The notes under the pieces are model-generated. The model worked only from the letters and a program-made list of their open reading frames with translations, was not told the origin of the DNA and searched no databases. Shown in pieces: positions 8,724 through 17,439 of a DNA stretch of 64,000 bases (its first letter is position 1; each line of letters starts with the position of its first letter). The translations under genes and the position numbers were made by a program. Origin of the DNA: Antrihabitans stalactiti (GTDB lineage Bacteria > Actinomycetota > Actinomycetes > Mycobacteriales > Mycobacteriaceae); assembly GCF_012932915.1 (NCBI RefSeq), contig NZ_VCQU01000002.1, positions 496,001 to 560,000 on the forward strand. The letters run 5' to 3'.

Positions 8724-9730
8724 CCTCGATGGTGGCCTGGCAGGTCCAGCGGCCTGGTCCGATGTCGAGTAAGCCGCTCACCCAGGTCCATATCGAGCGT
8801 CCGGAGCCGGCGTCGAGGGAGCTGCTGGTCCGAGTGCTGAGGTGCGGAGTGTGCAGGACGGACCTGCACGTCAGTGAGGGCGATCTTCCCGTTCATCGCG
8901 CGGACGTGATTCCGGGCCACGAGGTCGTCGGCGAAGTGTTGGCGCTCGGTGACGACGCGGGCGAGCGGTTCGCGATCGGTGATCGCGTCGGAATCGCGTG
9001 GCTTCGCGAGACCTGTGGGGTGTGCAACCAGTGCCTGCGAGGCGCGGAGAATCTGTGTCCGAATTCGCGCTACACCGGCTGGGACGCCGACGGTGGTTAT
9101 GCCGAATATGCTACTGTGCCAGCGGCTTTCGCGCTGGAGCTGCCGACGGGTTACTCCGACTCCGAGCTTGCCCCGCTCTTGTGTGCCGGCATCATCGGCT
9201 ACAGATCGTATGTGCGCGCACAGCTTCCGGCCGGCGGTGCTCTCGGCATCTATGGCTTCGGCGGCAGTGCGCACATCACCGCGCAGATCGCGATCGCCGA
9301 CGGCGCCGAGGTGCACGTGATGACTCGCGACGAGCGAGCCCGCGACCTTGCGCTCGAACTGGGCGCAACCTCGGTGCAAGGGGTCTACGACCGCCCGCCT
9401 GTGCCGCTGAACTCGGCGATTCTGTTCGCGCCTGTCGGCGACCTCGTGCCGCCCGCACTGGAAGCCCTCGACCGCGGCGGCACCCTCGCCATCGCCGGAA
9501 TTTATCTGTCCGACATCCCATCGCTCGACTACCACAAACATCTGTTTCAGGAGCGCCAAATCCTGTCGGTCACCTCGAATACGCGAGCCGACGCGCGCAA
9601 CTTCCTCGACTTCGCCGACCACCATCCAATTCGCGTAACCACGCCCGAATATCCGCTTTCCGAGGCCGATCGCGCGTTGACCGATTTGGCGGCGGGCCGA
9701 ATCGCAGGAGCGGCAGTGCTGGTTCCGTGA
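8720..9730 (+). CDS. Zinc-dependent alcohol dehydrogenase
   Basis: A medium-chain NAD(P)-dependent dehydrogenase of 336 residues that oxidises alcohols or reduces aldehydes. The catalytic zinc site is GVCRTDLHV with GHEVVGEV, the structural zinc cysteines are in [17 protein letters not shown], and the Rossmann segment is [11 protein letters not shown]. It resembles mycobacterial AdhA. It begins with GTG at 8720 inside the stop of the kinase gene, so its translation is tied to that protein. Physiological substrate unknown. Confidence 0.9.
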   Translation: MTSMVAWQVQRPGPMSSKPLTQVHIERPEPASRELLVRVLRCGVCRTDLHVSEGDLPVHRADVIPGHEVVGEVLALGDDAGERFAIGDRVGIAWLRETCGVCNQCLRGAENLCPNSRYTGWDADGGYAEYATVPAAFALELPTGYSDSELAPLLCAGIIGYRSYVRAQLPAGGALGIYGFGGSAHITAQIAIADGAEVHVMTRDERARDLALELGATSVQGVYDRPPVPLNSAILFAPVGDLVPPALEALDRGGTLAIAGIYLSDIPSLDYHKHLFQERQILSVTSNTRADARNFLDFADHHPIRVTTPEYPLSEADRALTDLAAGRIAGAAVLVP

Positions 9731-9742
9731 AAACATAGGCGG

Positions 9743-10960
9743 ATGCCGTACGAATCGCGATTGTCCGACGCCGACCTTGGTGCGGTCGAGCAGATTCTGC
9801 GCGACGTCGACGGGTATCTCGCGGCGCGCTACCCAGGCGAGCGTGCCGCGATCCAGCCCTTGCACACCGTGTATGTCAGCGCCGCAGACGCATCGCCGGA
9901 CCTGCCGGACCGATGGGGTTCGGCGGCAACGACTCTGCTCGATGGGCAGGTAGCGGTCCTCGCCGAGTTGGCCGATTCGGTGTTGGTGACCCGTGTTCGT
10001 GACGCGCTGGAGCGCAACCCGATACAGGATCTGCGGCTCGATTTCGAAGATGGCTACGGACTTCGTGACGACGCAACAGAAGACGCGGACGCGCGGCGGG
10101 CGGGTGCGGTACTCGGAGCGCTGAATGGACTGCGAGCCTGCGGAATACGGATCAAGGGGTTGACGGTCGGCGAATGGGAAAGGGCGACACGCACGCTGGA
10201 GCTGGTGCTCGACGCGGCCGGTGGCGTCCCGGCAGGATTCGTGTTCACGATCCCGAAGTTTCGTGCCGTCGAGCAAGTCTCGGCGGCGATCAGATTGTGT
10301 GCTGCCCTCGAGCGGGCGCACGGCTTGACCTCCGGCGCATTGCAGTTCGAGCTGCAGATCGAGAGCCCGCAGGCCGTGATTGCGGCCGACGGGACCGTCA
10401 CACTCGCCCGAGCGATATCGATCGCGGAGGGGAGATGTACTGGATTGCACTACGGTACTTACGATTACAGCGCAGCCTGCGGCATCGCGGCGCAATACCA
10501 AGCGCTGGACCATCCTGTAGCCGATCACGCCAAAGGGGTCATGCTGGCCGCAGCCGCGCAGACCGGGGTGTGGGTCGCAGACGGCTCTACGCAGATAGCG
10601 CCGACCGGCGACGGCCCGCAGGTCGAGGCGGCGTTGCGGCGGCACTACGCGCTGGTTACCCGAGCGCTGGAACGCGGCTACTACCAAGGGTGGGACATGC
10701 ACCCAGGCCATCTGGTCACGCGATGGCTGGCGAATTTCGCGTTCTATCGCAGCGCTGCCGACGCCGCAATCCCGCGGCTCGACGCATATGTGGAGCGGCG
10801 TGCCGGGGGCGTTGTGGACGAGCCAGCCACCGCCGAGGCGCTGGCGCGAGTAGTGCTGCGCGGCTTGGATTGTGGGGCATTCGACGGTGCGGACGTCGCC
10901 GCCCCTGAGCGGCCGGTGTTGGAGGACTTGGTGCAACGACGACCGGTGAGGCTTCGATGA
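9743..10960 (+). CDS. CitE/HpcH-like protein of the DUF6986 type, ureide cluster
   Basis: A 405-residue TIM-barrel protein related to the citrate lyase beta/malyl-CoA lyase superfamily. Family-like motifs are LDFEDGYG (acidic metal site), ELQIESPQAVI, LHYGTYDYSAACGI and GWDMHPGHLVTRW. The gene overlaps the allantoicase start by four bases (ATGA), and comparable proteins sit beside allantoicase in other actinobacteria. No ureidoglycolate lyase is visible in the window, so a role in processing ureidoglycolate or the glyoxylate made from it is a reasonable inference. The reaction is not established. Confidence 0.8.
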   Translation: MPYESRLSDADLGAVEQILRDVDGYLAARYPGERAAIQPLHTVYVSAADASPDLPDRWGSAATTLLDGQVAVLAELADSVLVTRVRDALERNPIQDLRLDFEDGYGLRDDATEDADARRAGAVLGALNGLRACGIRIKGLTVGEWERATRTLELVLDAAGGVPAGFVFTIPKFRAVEQVSAAIRLCAALERAHGLTSGALQFELQIESPQAVIAADGTVTLARAISIAEGRCTGLHYGTYDYSAACGIAAQYQALDHPVADHAKGVMLAAAAQTGVWVADGSTQIAPTGDGPQVEAALRRHYALVTRALERGYYQGWDMHPGHLVTRWLANFAFYRSAADAAIPRLDAYVERRAGGVVDEPATAEALARVVLRGLDCGAFDGADVAAPERPVLEDLVQRRPVRLR

Positions 10961-11955
10961 GCGAGATTGTTCCCGATTTCACGATGTTGCCCGACCTTGC
11001 GTTGCGGCCGCTCGGCGGCGCCGTGGTCTGGGCGAACGACGAGACCTTCGCCGAGAAAGAGAATTTGATTCGACCTGGTCCGGCGTCGTATCAACCCGCG
11101 AGCTTCGGGCACAAAGGCCAGATCTACGACGGCTGGGAGACCCGGCGGCGGCGGGAAACGGGGATCGACGAAGCGATCGTCCGGCTCGGCGTGCCCGGCG
11201 TGATTCGTGGCGTCGTAGTCGACACAGCGTGGTTCAAAGGCAACTTCCCGCCGGAGATCTCGGTCTCGGCTGTCTCGGTGTCCGGCTATCCGCCCGCCGA
11301 CGAGTTGGCTGTGCGCACGGACTGGGAACCGATAATCGAGAAGACGAAAGTGTATGGCGACAGCCGCAATCCGTTCGCAGTCGAGTCGGATAAGCGCTGG
11401 ACCCATGTGAAACTCACGATGCATCCAGATGGGGGAGTCGCGCGCTTTCGGGTCCATGGTGAAGGGAAGCCGGATCCGCACTACCTCCGGTCCGGGCCGC
11501 TTGACCTCGCGGCGCTGGAAAACGGTGCGTTGGTCACCGACTGCTCCAACCGCTTCTACAGTTCGCCGCACAACCTGCTGTTCCCCGGACTGGCCCGCGT
11601 GATGGGCGACGGGTGGGAGACGGCGAGGCGCCGAAACGCTGAAAATGACTGGGTCCAGGTGCAATTGGCCGGCGAGGGCGTGATCGCGTCGGCGGAGATC
11701 GACACGTCCTACTTCATCGGAAACTGTCCCGGTGCTGCGGCGCTGCGGGGTCGTACCACTGCGGGTGAGTGGATCGAGTTACTGGGGCGGACCGAGCTGA
11801 TTCCCGACGCTCGGCAGCGGTTCGACGTCAACACGGGCCCGCCGGTCACCGATGTGCGCCTCGACATTTTTCCGGACGGCGGACTCGCCCGGCTGCGCCT
11901 CTATGGCGAGCTCACCGCGGCCGCAATCGCAAAAATCGAACGGAGCGCGCGATGA
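10957..11955 (+). CDS. alc: Allantoicase
   Basis: Hydrolyses allantoate to ureidoglycolate and urea in purine-ring nitrogen recycling. The 332-residue protein is a tandem duplication of the jelly-roll allantoicase domain: each half has a DGWETxRRR segment (YDGWETRRRRE and GDGWETARRRN), a DTxxFxGN strand (DTAWFKGNFP and DTSYFIGNCP) and a final FPDGGxARxRxxGE/MHPDGGVARFRVHGE strand. Length and repeat layout are normal. It is coupled to both neighbours by ATGA overlaps, between the CitE-like gene and the allantoinase. Confidence 0.95.
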   Translation: MSEIVPDFTMLPDLALRPLGGAVVWANDETFAEKENLIRPGPASYQPASFGHKGQIYDGWETRRRRETGIDEAIVRLGVPGVIRGVVVDTAWFKGNFPPEISVSAVSVSGYPPADELAVRTDWEPIIEKTKVYGDSRNPFAVESDKRWTHVKLTMHPDGGVARFRVHGEGKPDPHYLRSGPLDLAALENGALVTDCSNRFYSSPHNLLFPGLARVMGDGWETARRRNAENDWVQVQLAGEGVIASAEIDTSYFIGNCPGAAALRGRTTAGEWIELLGRTELIPDARQRFDVNTGPPVTDVRLDIFPDGGLARLRLYGELTAAAIAKIERSAR

Positions 11956-12875
11956 ACACCTACCCGCGTGACATGGTCGGCTACGGACCGAACCCGCCGC
12001 ATCCGCACTGGCCGGGCGATGCGCGAATTGCCGTTCAGTTCGTGCTCAATTACGAAGAGGGCAGCGAGAATTCAGTCCTCGACGGCGACTCCGGCTCGGA
12101 GACGTTTCTTTCCGAGATGACGCCGGCAGCACCGTTCCCGGCACGGCACATGAGCATGGAATCGATCTACGAGTACGGATCGCGGGCGGGCCTGTGGCGA
12201 GTGCTACGGGTGTTCGAGAAGCGTGGATTGCCGTTGACGATCTTCGCCGTAGCGCAGGCGATGCAACGCAACCCGGAAGCGGTGGCCGCATTCGGCGAAC
12301 TGGGGCACGAGATCGCGTCGCACGGACTGCGTTGGCTGTCTTATCAATTCGTCGACAAGGAGACCGAGCGCGCGCATCTCGCCGAAGCGGTGCAGATCCT
12401 GCGCGAGCTGACGGGTGCAGCGCCGCTCGGCTGGTACACCGGTCGCGACTCACCGAACACGCGCGAGCTGGTCGTCGAGCACGGCGGCTTCGTTTACGAC
12501 TCCGACTCCTACGCGGACGATCTGCCGTACTGGGTGAAGGTCGGCGCCAAGGATCATCTGGTCGTGCCCTACACGCTCGACACCAACGACATGCGGTTCT
12601 CGTCCTCGGCCGGATTTCCCAGTGGTGAACAGTTTTTCGCGCACCTGCGGGACGCGTTCGACGTTCTCTACGCCGAAGGCGTCGACGGGCGACCCAAGAT
12701 GTTGTCAGTGGGTTTGCATTGCAGGCTCGTGGGTCGCCCCGCCAGAACCGCTGCACTGGAACGATTCCTCGACCACGTCCAATCGCACGAACAGGTATGG
12801 ATCGCTCGTCGGATCGAGATCGCCGAGCACTGGCGTGCGATTCACCCGCCGAATTCGCTCAAAATTCCTGAGTAG
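11952..12875 (+). CDS. puuE: Allantoinase of the polysaccharide-deacetylase type (PuuE)
   Basis: Opens the allantoin ring to allantoate. The 307-residue protein has a NodB/polysaccharide-deacetylase-like barrel: LNYEEGSENSVLDGD near the N-terminus, LTIFAVAQAMQRNPEAV, GHEIASHGLRW and GWYTGRDSPNTR, all characteristic of PuuE rather than the metal-dependent amidohydrolase AllB. ATG at 11952 overlaps the allantoicase stop. Its last 34 bases overlap the end of the convergent racemase gene. Together with allantoicase it gives the allantoin-to-ureidoglycolate route. Confidence 0.93.
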   Translation: MNTYPRDMVGYGPNPPHPHWPGDARIAVQFVLNYEEGSENSVLDGDSGSETFLSEMTPAAPFPARHMSMESIYEYGSRAGLWRVLRVFEKRGLPLTIFAVAQAMQRNPEAVAAFGELGHEIASHGLRWLSYQFVDKETERAHLAEAVQILRELTGAAPLGWYTGRDSPNTRELVVEHGGFVYDSDSYADDLPYWVKVGAKDHLVVPYTLDTNDMRFSSSAGFPSGEQFFAHLRDAFDVLYAEGVDGRPKMLSVGLHCRLVGRPARTAALERFLDHVQSHEQVWIARRIEIAEHWRAIHPPNSLKIPE

Positions 12876-13570
12876 ACCTTGGGGATCGGGGTCGCGAATT
12901 CGCCGCGGCCGGACTTGCGCAGGCCCAACCGAATCATCGACTCCACCATGACCGTTGCGGCAGCGACGCCGTCGATCACCGGCAGGCCGATCTCGTCGGA
13001 AATGTCTTTGCAAAGATCGGCCATCCCCGCGCAACCGAGGAGCACCGAATCTGACTTGTCGGCTTCGACTGCGCGCAAGGCGGTTTCGGTGATGATCTTG
13101 TGGGCGTCCGGATCGGTATCGAGGTCCAGCACAGCCACGTCGCACGGATGCACGCCACGGCAGAAACGTGCCATCCCGTACTTCTCTGCGAGCTCCCAGG
13201 TCCGGCCTGCGGAGCGCTCCAGCGTCGTCACGACACTGAAGCTGCGGCCGAGGAAGCTGCCCATATGCATTGCGGCTTCGGCAATCCCGATGACAGGTCC
13301 GTGCGCGACCTCACGCGCGGCTTCGAGTCCGGGATCGCCGAAGCAGGCGACGACGTACCCCTCGACGCCGTCTCGTTCGCCTTGCATGATCTCGGCGAGC
13401 AGGCCGGGGACACTCAACGCTTCGTCGTAGTGACTCTCGATCGATGCTGGTCCCATTGCTGGACTGACTGTTTCGATGAGTGTGCCCTCGCCCGCAACAG
13501 CGCGGGCACATTCGTCGATCTTCGCCGTCATCGCCAACGTGGTGTTCGGATTGATGATCTTGATCTTCAT
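12842..13570 (-). CDS. Asp/Glu/hydantoin racemase family, probable allantoin racemase
   Basis: A 242-residue racemase-family protein with the two catalytic cysteines in context: VVACFGDPGLEAAREV (first) and LLGCAGMADL (second). The N-terminus MKIKIINPNTTLAMT is typical of hydantoin/allantoin racemases such as HpxA. In this cluster it would interconvert allantoin enantiomers for PuuE; that substrate is inferred. The gene follows the NCS1 permease gene on the minus strand with a nine-base gap and ends inside the end of the convergent allantoinase gene. Confidence 0.87.
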   Translation of the reverse strand: MKIKIINPNTTLAMTAKIDECARAVAGEGTLIETVSPAMGPASIESHYDEALSVPGLLAEIMQGERDGVEGYVVACFGDPGLEAAREVAHGPVIGIAEAAMHMGSFLGRSFSVVTTLERSAGRTWELAEKYGMARFCRGVHPCDVAVLDLDTDPDAHKIITETALRAVEADKSDSVLLGCAGMADLCKDISDEIGLPVIDGVAAATVMVESMIRLGLRKSGRGEFATPIPKVYSGILSEFGG

Positions 13571-13579
13571 CAGCAGTGC

Positions 13580-15124
13580 CTAAGCGTCGACATTCGTCAC
13601 TTTCATTCGTGATCGCGTGGCAAGCACAACGTACACACCGAATGCCAAGCCGCACCCTATGAACCAGCTGTACTGGGCGGCGGTGTGCATGCCGTAAACA
13701 CTGTCGCCGGTGAGCACTGGGATCATCGCTACGATCGCACCGACGACCGTGGCGACCACGGCGGCCGGGTTGTATCCCTTCGTGTACCAGTATGTTCCGC
13801 TCGTCGACATGGTGAACAGATCGTCGACGACCACGTGTTGTTTACGGACCAAGTAGTAGTCGGCGATCAGGACTCCGAACAGCGGTCCGATGAAGGCGCC
13901 GAGCGTCTCCAAGGTGTAGTGGATGACGTCGGGGTTGTTGTAGAGGTTCCACGGCGTGATCAGCACCGAGCCGATTGCCGCGATCATGCCGCCCGCGCGC
14001 CAGCTGATCCGCTGCGGGCTGACGTTCGAGAAGTCGAACGCGGGAGAGATGAAGTTGGCGACGATGTTGATGCCGGTCGTCGCGATGGCGAAGGTCAAGG
14101 CGCCCAAGATGATTGCGAAGGTGCTGTCGATCTTGGCGACCGTCGTGACCGGGTCGGTGATCAGTTCGCCGTACACGGGGACCGTGAGTGACGCCGTCAC
14201 CACGACGAGAACCGAGAAGACCAAGAAGTTCACCGGCAGGCCGAGGAAGTTGCCCTTCTTCACTGCGGCGAACGAGCGTCCGTAGCGGGAGAAGTCGCCG
14301 AAGTTGAGCATTGGACCCGAGAAGTACGAAACGACCAGCGCGATGGCGCCGAGCATGACGGGAACTGCATCGAAGCCGGAGTACTTCACGTCGCCCAGGT
14401 TGAGATCGATTGCGCTCCAACCGGCCTTCGAGATCAAGTACCCGCACAGCAGGAACATGACGACGTAGACAGCGGGACCGCAGAAGTCGATGAATTTGCG
14501 AATCGATTCCATCCCGCGCCAGAACACGCAGGCCTGCACCACCCACAGCAGCATGAAGCTGCCCCACCCCAGTGCCGGCAAGCCGAGGAAACCGTAATCG
14601 TCGGCGACGGCGTAGGGCGCCAGGGACGGCCAGAGCTTGACGAGGACGACATCCAGTGCGGCAGACGCGAGGAAAGTCTGAATTCCATACCAGGCCACCG
14701 CGATCAAGCCGCGAATGATCGCGGGGATGTTCGCGCCCAGCACACCGAACACGCTGCGACAGATCACGGGATACGGAACGCCCGTGGCTTGACTCGGCTT
14801 CGCCACCAAATTGCAGAAGAAGTAGACGATCGCGATGCCGATCAGCAGCGAGATCAGCACCTGCCAGCTCGCCAGCCCGAGTGCGAACAGGCTGCCTGCG
14901 GTGACGTACCCGCCGACGCTGTGCACGTCCGACATCCAGAAAGCGAAGATGTTGTACGAGCCCCAGCCTTGCTTGCGCAGCGGGGCGAGGTCTTCGTTGG
15001 TCAGCCGCGGGTCGTAACCGGGCTTGATGAGCCCACCACCGACGGGGTGGCCTGCGGCTTCGACGAGATCAGCCGCGGCGCCGGGTGGCAGCGGAGGAGC
15101 GTGGGTGGGGAGCGTATCGGTCAT
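13580..15124 (-). CDS. NCS1-family nucleobase/allantoin permease
   Basis: A 12-helix NCS1 symporter of 514 residues. Recognisable motifs are LAPLRKQGWGSYNIFAFWMSDVHSVGGY near the N-terminus, QATGVPYPVICRSVFGVLGANIPA, and the C-terminal GTYWYTKGYNPAA. The family carries allantoin, hydantoins, uracil or cytosine with Na+ or H+; here allantoin is the likely substrate because all enzymes around it act on it. ATG at 15124 is preferred to an upstream start at 15175. It is co-directional with the racemase and sits 77 bases from the GntR regulator gene. Confidence 0.9.
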   Translation of the reverse strand: MTDTLPTHAPPLPPGAAADLVEAAGHPVGGGLIKPGYDPRLTNEDLAPLRKQGWGSYNIFAFWMSDVHSVGGYVTAGSLFALGLASWQVLISLLIGIAIVYFFCNLVAKPSQATGVPYPVICRSVFGVLGANIPAIIRGLIAVAWYGIQTFLASAALDVVLVKLWPSLAPYAVADDYGFLGLPALGWGSFMLLWVVQACVFWRGMESIRKFIDFCGPAVYVVMFLLCGYLISKAGWSAIDLNLGDVKYSGFDAVPVMLGAIALVVSYFSGPMLNFGDFSRYGRSFAAVKKGNFLGLPVNFLVFSVLVVVTASLTVPVYGELITDPVTTVAKIDSTFAIILGALTFAIATTGINIVANFISPAFDFSNVSPQRISWRAGGMIAAIGSVLITPWNLYNNPDVIHYTLETLGAFIGPLFGVLIADYYLVRKQHVVVDDLFTMSTSGTYWYTKGYNPAAVVATVVGAIVAMIPVLTGDSVYGMHTAAQYSWFIGCGLAFGVYVVLATRSRMKVTNVDA

Positions 15125-15201
15125 GGCGTGGACCCATCTGGACGGTCTCGAACGGACATTCCAGACGCTATCCACGCCAGATTGCGTGGCTGTTGCGGCA
15201 G

Positions 15202-15915
15202 TTATATATCTTCCGACGCGAGTAGACCTGTGTGGGTCGGCAATTTGGCGATGACCGAATTGAGCCGACGATGATGCGCCTCGGCGGTCATCAGCAAACG
15301 GCGCAGATCACCGGCGACGAATGCGTCGAGCATCTGCTTGTGATCGTCGTGCAGCGCCATTCGGTCCTGTCCGGTCGAATGCACCATCGGTTGCACCGGT
15401 TCGGTCATGTTCCAAGCGGATTCGAGCATGTGCAGTAGGCGCAGCATCTTGGACGGCCGCGTCAGCGCGAGGTGGAAACGTCGGCTGTGGCGGTGGTAGG
15501 CGTGTGGATCATCGTCCCGAAGGGCTTGCTCCAAAGCGACATTCGCCTCGGTCGCCTCGCGGTGGTCGGCAGCGGTGGCAAATTCTATCGCCGCCGACAG
15601 CGCAGCGGTCTCCAAACTCTCACGCACGATGTAGATTTCGCGCAACTCGTCCGGAGTCAGCTGCGCGACCGCGTAACCCACATTCAGCCGATGGTCGACG
15701 AGGCCTTCGCCGATCAACGTCTTGAGTGATTCTCGGACTGGGATATGGCTGACGCCGAACAGGTCGGCGACGTCGCCCAGCGGAATCGGGGTCCCCGGTG
15801 GCGCTGCGCCGTCGAGTATCACTCGGCGCAGCTCGTTCAGGATGGCGGTTTGCGGACTGCCGGGCCGCTCGATGACCAGTTGCGACAGCAGCACCGACCT
15901 GCGTCGCTGCGACAT
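15202..15915 (-). CDS. GntR/FadR-type transcriptional regulator
   Basis: An FCD-type GntR regulator of 237 residues. The winged helix is in about 20-85 with VADLFGVSHIPVRESLKTLIGEGLV, and the all-helical FCD ligand domain covers about 95-220 (ELREIYIVRESLETAAL, histidines in HRHSRRFHLAL and HDDHKQML). Upstream of and co-directional with the permease and racemase genes, it is the probable ureide-responsive regulator of the cluster. FCD domains often bind a metal and a carboxylate, which would suit allantoate. Confidence 0.87.
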   Translation of the reverse strand: MSQRRRSVLLSQLVIERPGSPQTAILNELRRVILDGAAPPGTPIPLGDVADLFGVSHIPVRESLKTLIGEGLVDHRLNVGYAVAQLTPDELREIYIVRESLETAALSAAIEFATAADHREATEANVALEQALRDDDPHAYHRHSRRFHLALTRPSKMLRLLHMLESAWNMTEPVQPMVHSTGQDRMALHDDHKQMLDAFVAGDLRRLLMTAEAHHRRLNSVIAKLPTHTGLLASEDI

Positions 15916-16051
15916 TCGCGAAGAATAGGTGTCCGATGTTGCGGCGATGTGACGCCGAGTATGCGTGACTCATGTTTGCACTTAGCTGGCCCCGGGTAGT
16001 CCTTCTATGAGCCCCGGCTGGGGGTCGTCGACAACGAGGAGGATTCACCTA

Positions 16052-16225
16052 GTGAGTGCCATCGATAAAGCAAAGAACAAGGCCGAAGACCTCGCCGGAC
16101 AGGCGAAAGAGAAGGTTGGACAGGCCACTGGTGACCGCGAGACCGAGAACGAAGGTCGCACGGACCAGGCCAAGTCGAACCTGAAGGACGCTGGCGAGAA
16201 GGTCAAGGACGCCTTCAAGAGCTGA
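16052..16225 (+). CDS. CsbD-like stress protein
   Basis: A 57-residue CsbD/UPF0337 protein: highly charged and helical, with the repeating AKNKAEDLAGQAKEKVGQATG pattern followed by the family block EGRTDQAKSNLKDAGEKVKDAF. Such proteins are induced in general stress responses. GTG at 16052 is chosen because GAGGAGG lies nine bases upstream and the family starts here; an earlier in-frame ATG at 16007 adds unrelated residues. A strong terminator follows the gene. Confidence 0.9.
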   Translation: MSAIDKAKNKAEDLAGQAKEKVGQATGDRETENEGRTDQAKSNLKDAGEKVKDAFKS

Positions 16226-16243
16226 GTCCGTCTATAGACGTTG

Positions 16244-16277
16244 GCGGCGGGCGGAGTCTGAAGACTCCGCCCGCCGC
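16244..16277 (+). terminator. Strong intrinsic hairpin after the CsbD gene
   Basis: Fifteen or sixteen perfectly paired bases form arms 16244-16259 and 16262-16277, closing on a TGAA tetraloop and followed by TCTTGCGTT. It begins 19 bases after the csbD stop. The stem is symmetric, so it could also stop antisense transcription. Confidence 0.82.
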
Positions 16278-16329
16278 TCTTGCGTTGAACGACTGCATAA
16301 ATTTGCGTCTACCTGGGTATACGCGGCTC

Positions 16330-16695
16330 ATGGTCAATACGCGTTCAGTCGAGCACGAGAAGCGAGTATCGAGCGCGGTTCATTTCGTCTCGGCATGGGC
16401 GGGCTCTGTTGCGGTCAATGTGGCAGCGGTGATTGTGGTGGTCGTCCTGCTGGCGCTCGGGGCCGGCTTCCGGTTTCCGCACTGGTGGGAAATTACAGTC
16501 CACTCGGTCATTGCGCTGGTCAGCCTCGTAATGCTGTTCGTCATTCAGCACACGACGAACCAGCACACGAATGCCATTCTGCTGAAGCTCGACGAGCTGA
16601 TCCACGCCGACGAGGACGCGGACAACGAAGTGATCGATGCCGAAGAACGCACCGTCGATGAGCAACACGACCTAGAAGACCGGCTTGGTCACTAA
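16330..16695 (+). CDS. Low-affinity iron permease family membrane protein
   Basis: A 121-residue protein with two membrane segments (about 30-55 and 62-82), followed by the family signature FVIQHTTNQHTNAILLKLDELI and an acidic tail. This matches the low-affinity iron permease (Fet4-like) family of small bacterial proteins, whose transport role is not well proven. ATG at 16330 is used; an upstream in-frame start at 16285 lies close to the terminator. It may be co-transcribed with the next small gene, 14 bases downstream. Confidence 0.78.
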   Translation: MVNTRSVEHEKRVSSAVHFVSAWAGSVAVNVAAVIVVVVLLALGAGFRFPHWWEITVHSVIALVSLVMLFVIQHTTNQHTNAILLKLDELIHADEDADNEVIDAEERTVDEQHDLEDRLGH

Positions 16696-16709
16696 CGAGA
16701 GGTACTGCA

Positions 16710-16913
16710 ATGGCAGAAGACGACGCCAACAAAAAAGATGACCTCTTGGTTCCACCGGACAGTGGACACGAGCGGGACAAGGACCTGGCGGGGGTGGTCA
16801 ACGAATTGGAAGAGCGGATCACTGACGAGCGTCGGGCCGCAGGTGCGCCCGGAAACGCCGACGACAGGGCCAAAACGGAGCAGGTCGAGAGCGAAGACCA
16901 AGCTCCGGAGTAG
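16710..16913 (+). CDS. Small acidic hypothetical protein
   Basis: A 67-residue, very hydrophilic, acidic protein, probably helical or disordered, with no Cys or membrane segment. It is preceded by an AGAGGT-type site and lies 14 bases after the iron-permease-like gene, so they probably share a transcript. Two small stress-type genes precede it, which hints at a stress role, but I recognise no family. Confidence 0.6.
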   Translation: MAEDDANKKDDLLVPPDSGHERDKDLAGVVNELEERITDERRAAGAPGNADDRAKTEQVESEDQAPE

Positions 16914-16920
16914 CCGACCG

Positions 16921-17124
16921 TCAGGTCGCGCTATCGGGCAGCATGCCCATGGTGAGGAGAATTCCGGCGAACAGGGCGGAGGCGCTCGCGATGCCTGCGA
17001 ACACTGAGCCTTGCAGCAGCGCGACGGAGACACCTCCGATGAGGCACAGCGCGGCCGCCAAGATCACAACGCCGACTTCAACGCCTGCGATAGTTGTGGG
17101 AGGTCGATCCATTTTCGACATCAT
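16921..17124 (-). CDS. Small two-helix membrane protein
   Basis: A 67-residue protein with two hydrophobic segments (about 14-38 and 41-62) separated by a short turn. There are no signature residues and I recognise no family. The gene is convergent with the small acidic protein gene and ends seven bases from it. Start is ATG at 17124; ATG at 17112 is an alternative. Confidence 0.6.
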   Translation of the reverse strand: MMSKMDRPPTTIAGVEVGVVILAAALCLIGGVSVALLQGSVFAGIASASALFAGILLTMGMLPDSAT

Positions 17125-17184
17125 GTGCTGTGGTTACCCACGCCACAACGTTACTAAACCGTGATAGGCGGATTTGGCATCTGA

Positions 17185-17439
17185 TCAGCGGCGAACCTCG
17201 ATCGCACTGATTCCCGAGAAGCCGAAGAAGGTGCGGTCCGGGGCTTGGACGATCGTGGCAAGGACCCCATCGCAACTACCGCAGCGAATGACGGTGCCCG
17301 CCGCACCGTTGTAGACCATGGCCGTCGCGAGTGCTGCGACCGCGCCGCAGCCGATACATCGCGCCGATGCTGCGGTCAGGTCGAATGCGAACAAGTCAGC
17401 GAATGGACCTGCCAATGCATTGCCGTCGACGTGCGACAT
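17185..17439 (-). CDS. Zinc-ribbon protein of the DUF6510 type
   Basis: An 84-residue protein with two Cys-x2-Cys knuckles (RCIGCGA and RCGSCDG) spaced as in a zinc ribbon, and a hydrophobic C-terminal strand. Such proteins are often encoded beside an FAD-binding reductase and a sulfite-oxidase-like enzyme, as here: its start overlaps the reductase stop (TGATG). Function unknown; a metal-bound assembly or electron-transfer accessory is an inference. ATG at 17439 is used because the longer reading to 17538 runs into the reductase gene. Confidence 0.78.
   Translation of the reverse strand: MSHVDGNALAGPFADLFAFDLTAASARCIGCGAVAALATAMVYNGAAGTVIRCGSCDGVLATIVQAPDRTFFGFSGISAIEVRR

Noticed and set aside
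8714-10936. 740-residue minus-strand reading opposite adh and the CitE-like gene
   Set aside because: Arg/Gly/His-rich with no domain. Both plus-strand genes beneath it have clear family motifs.
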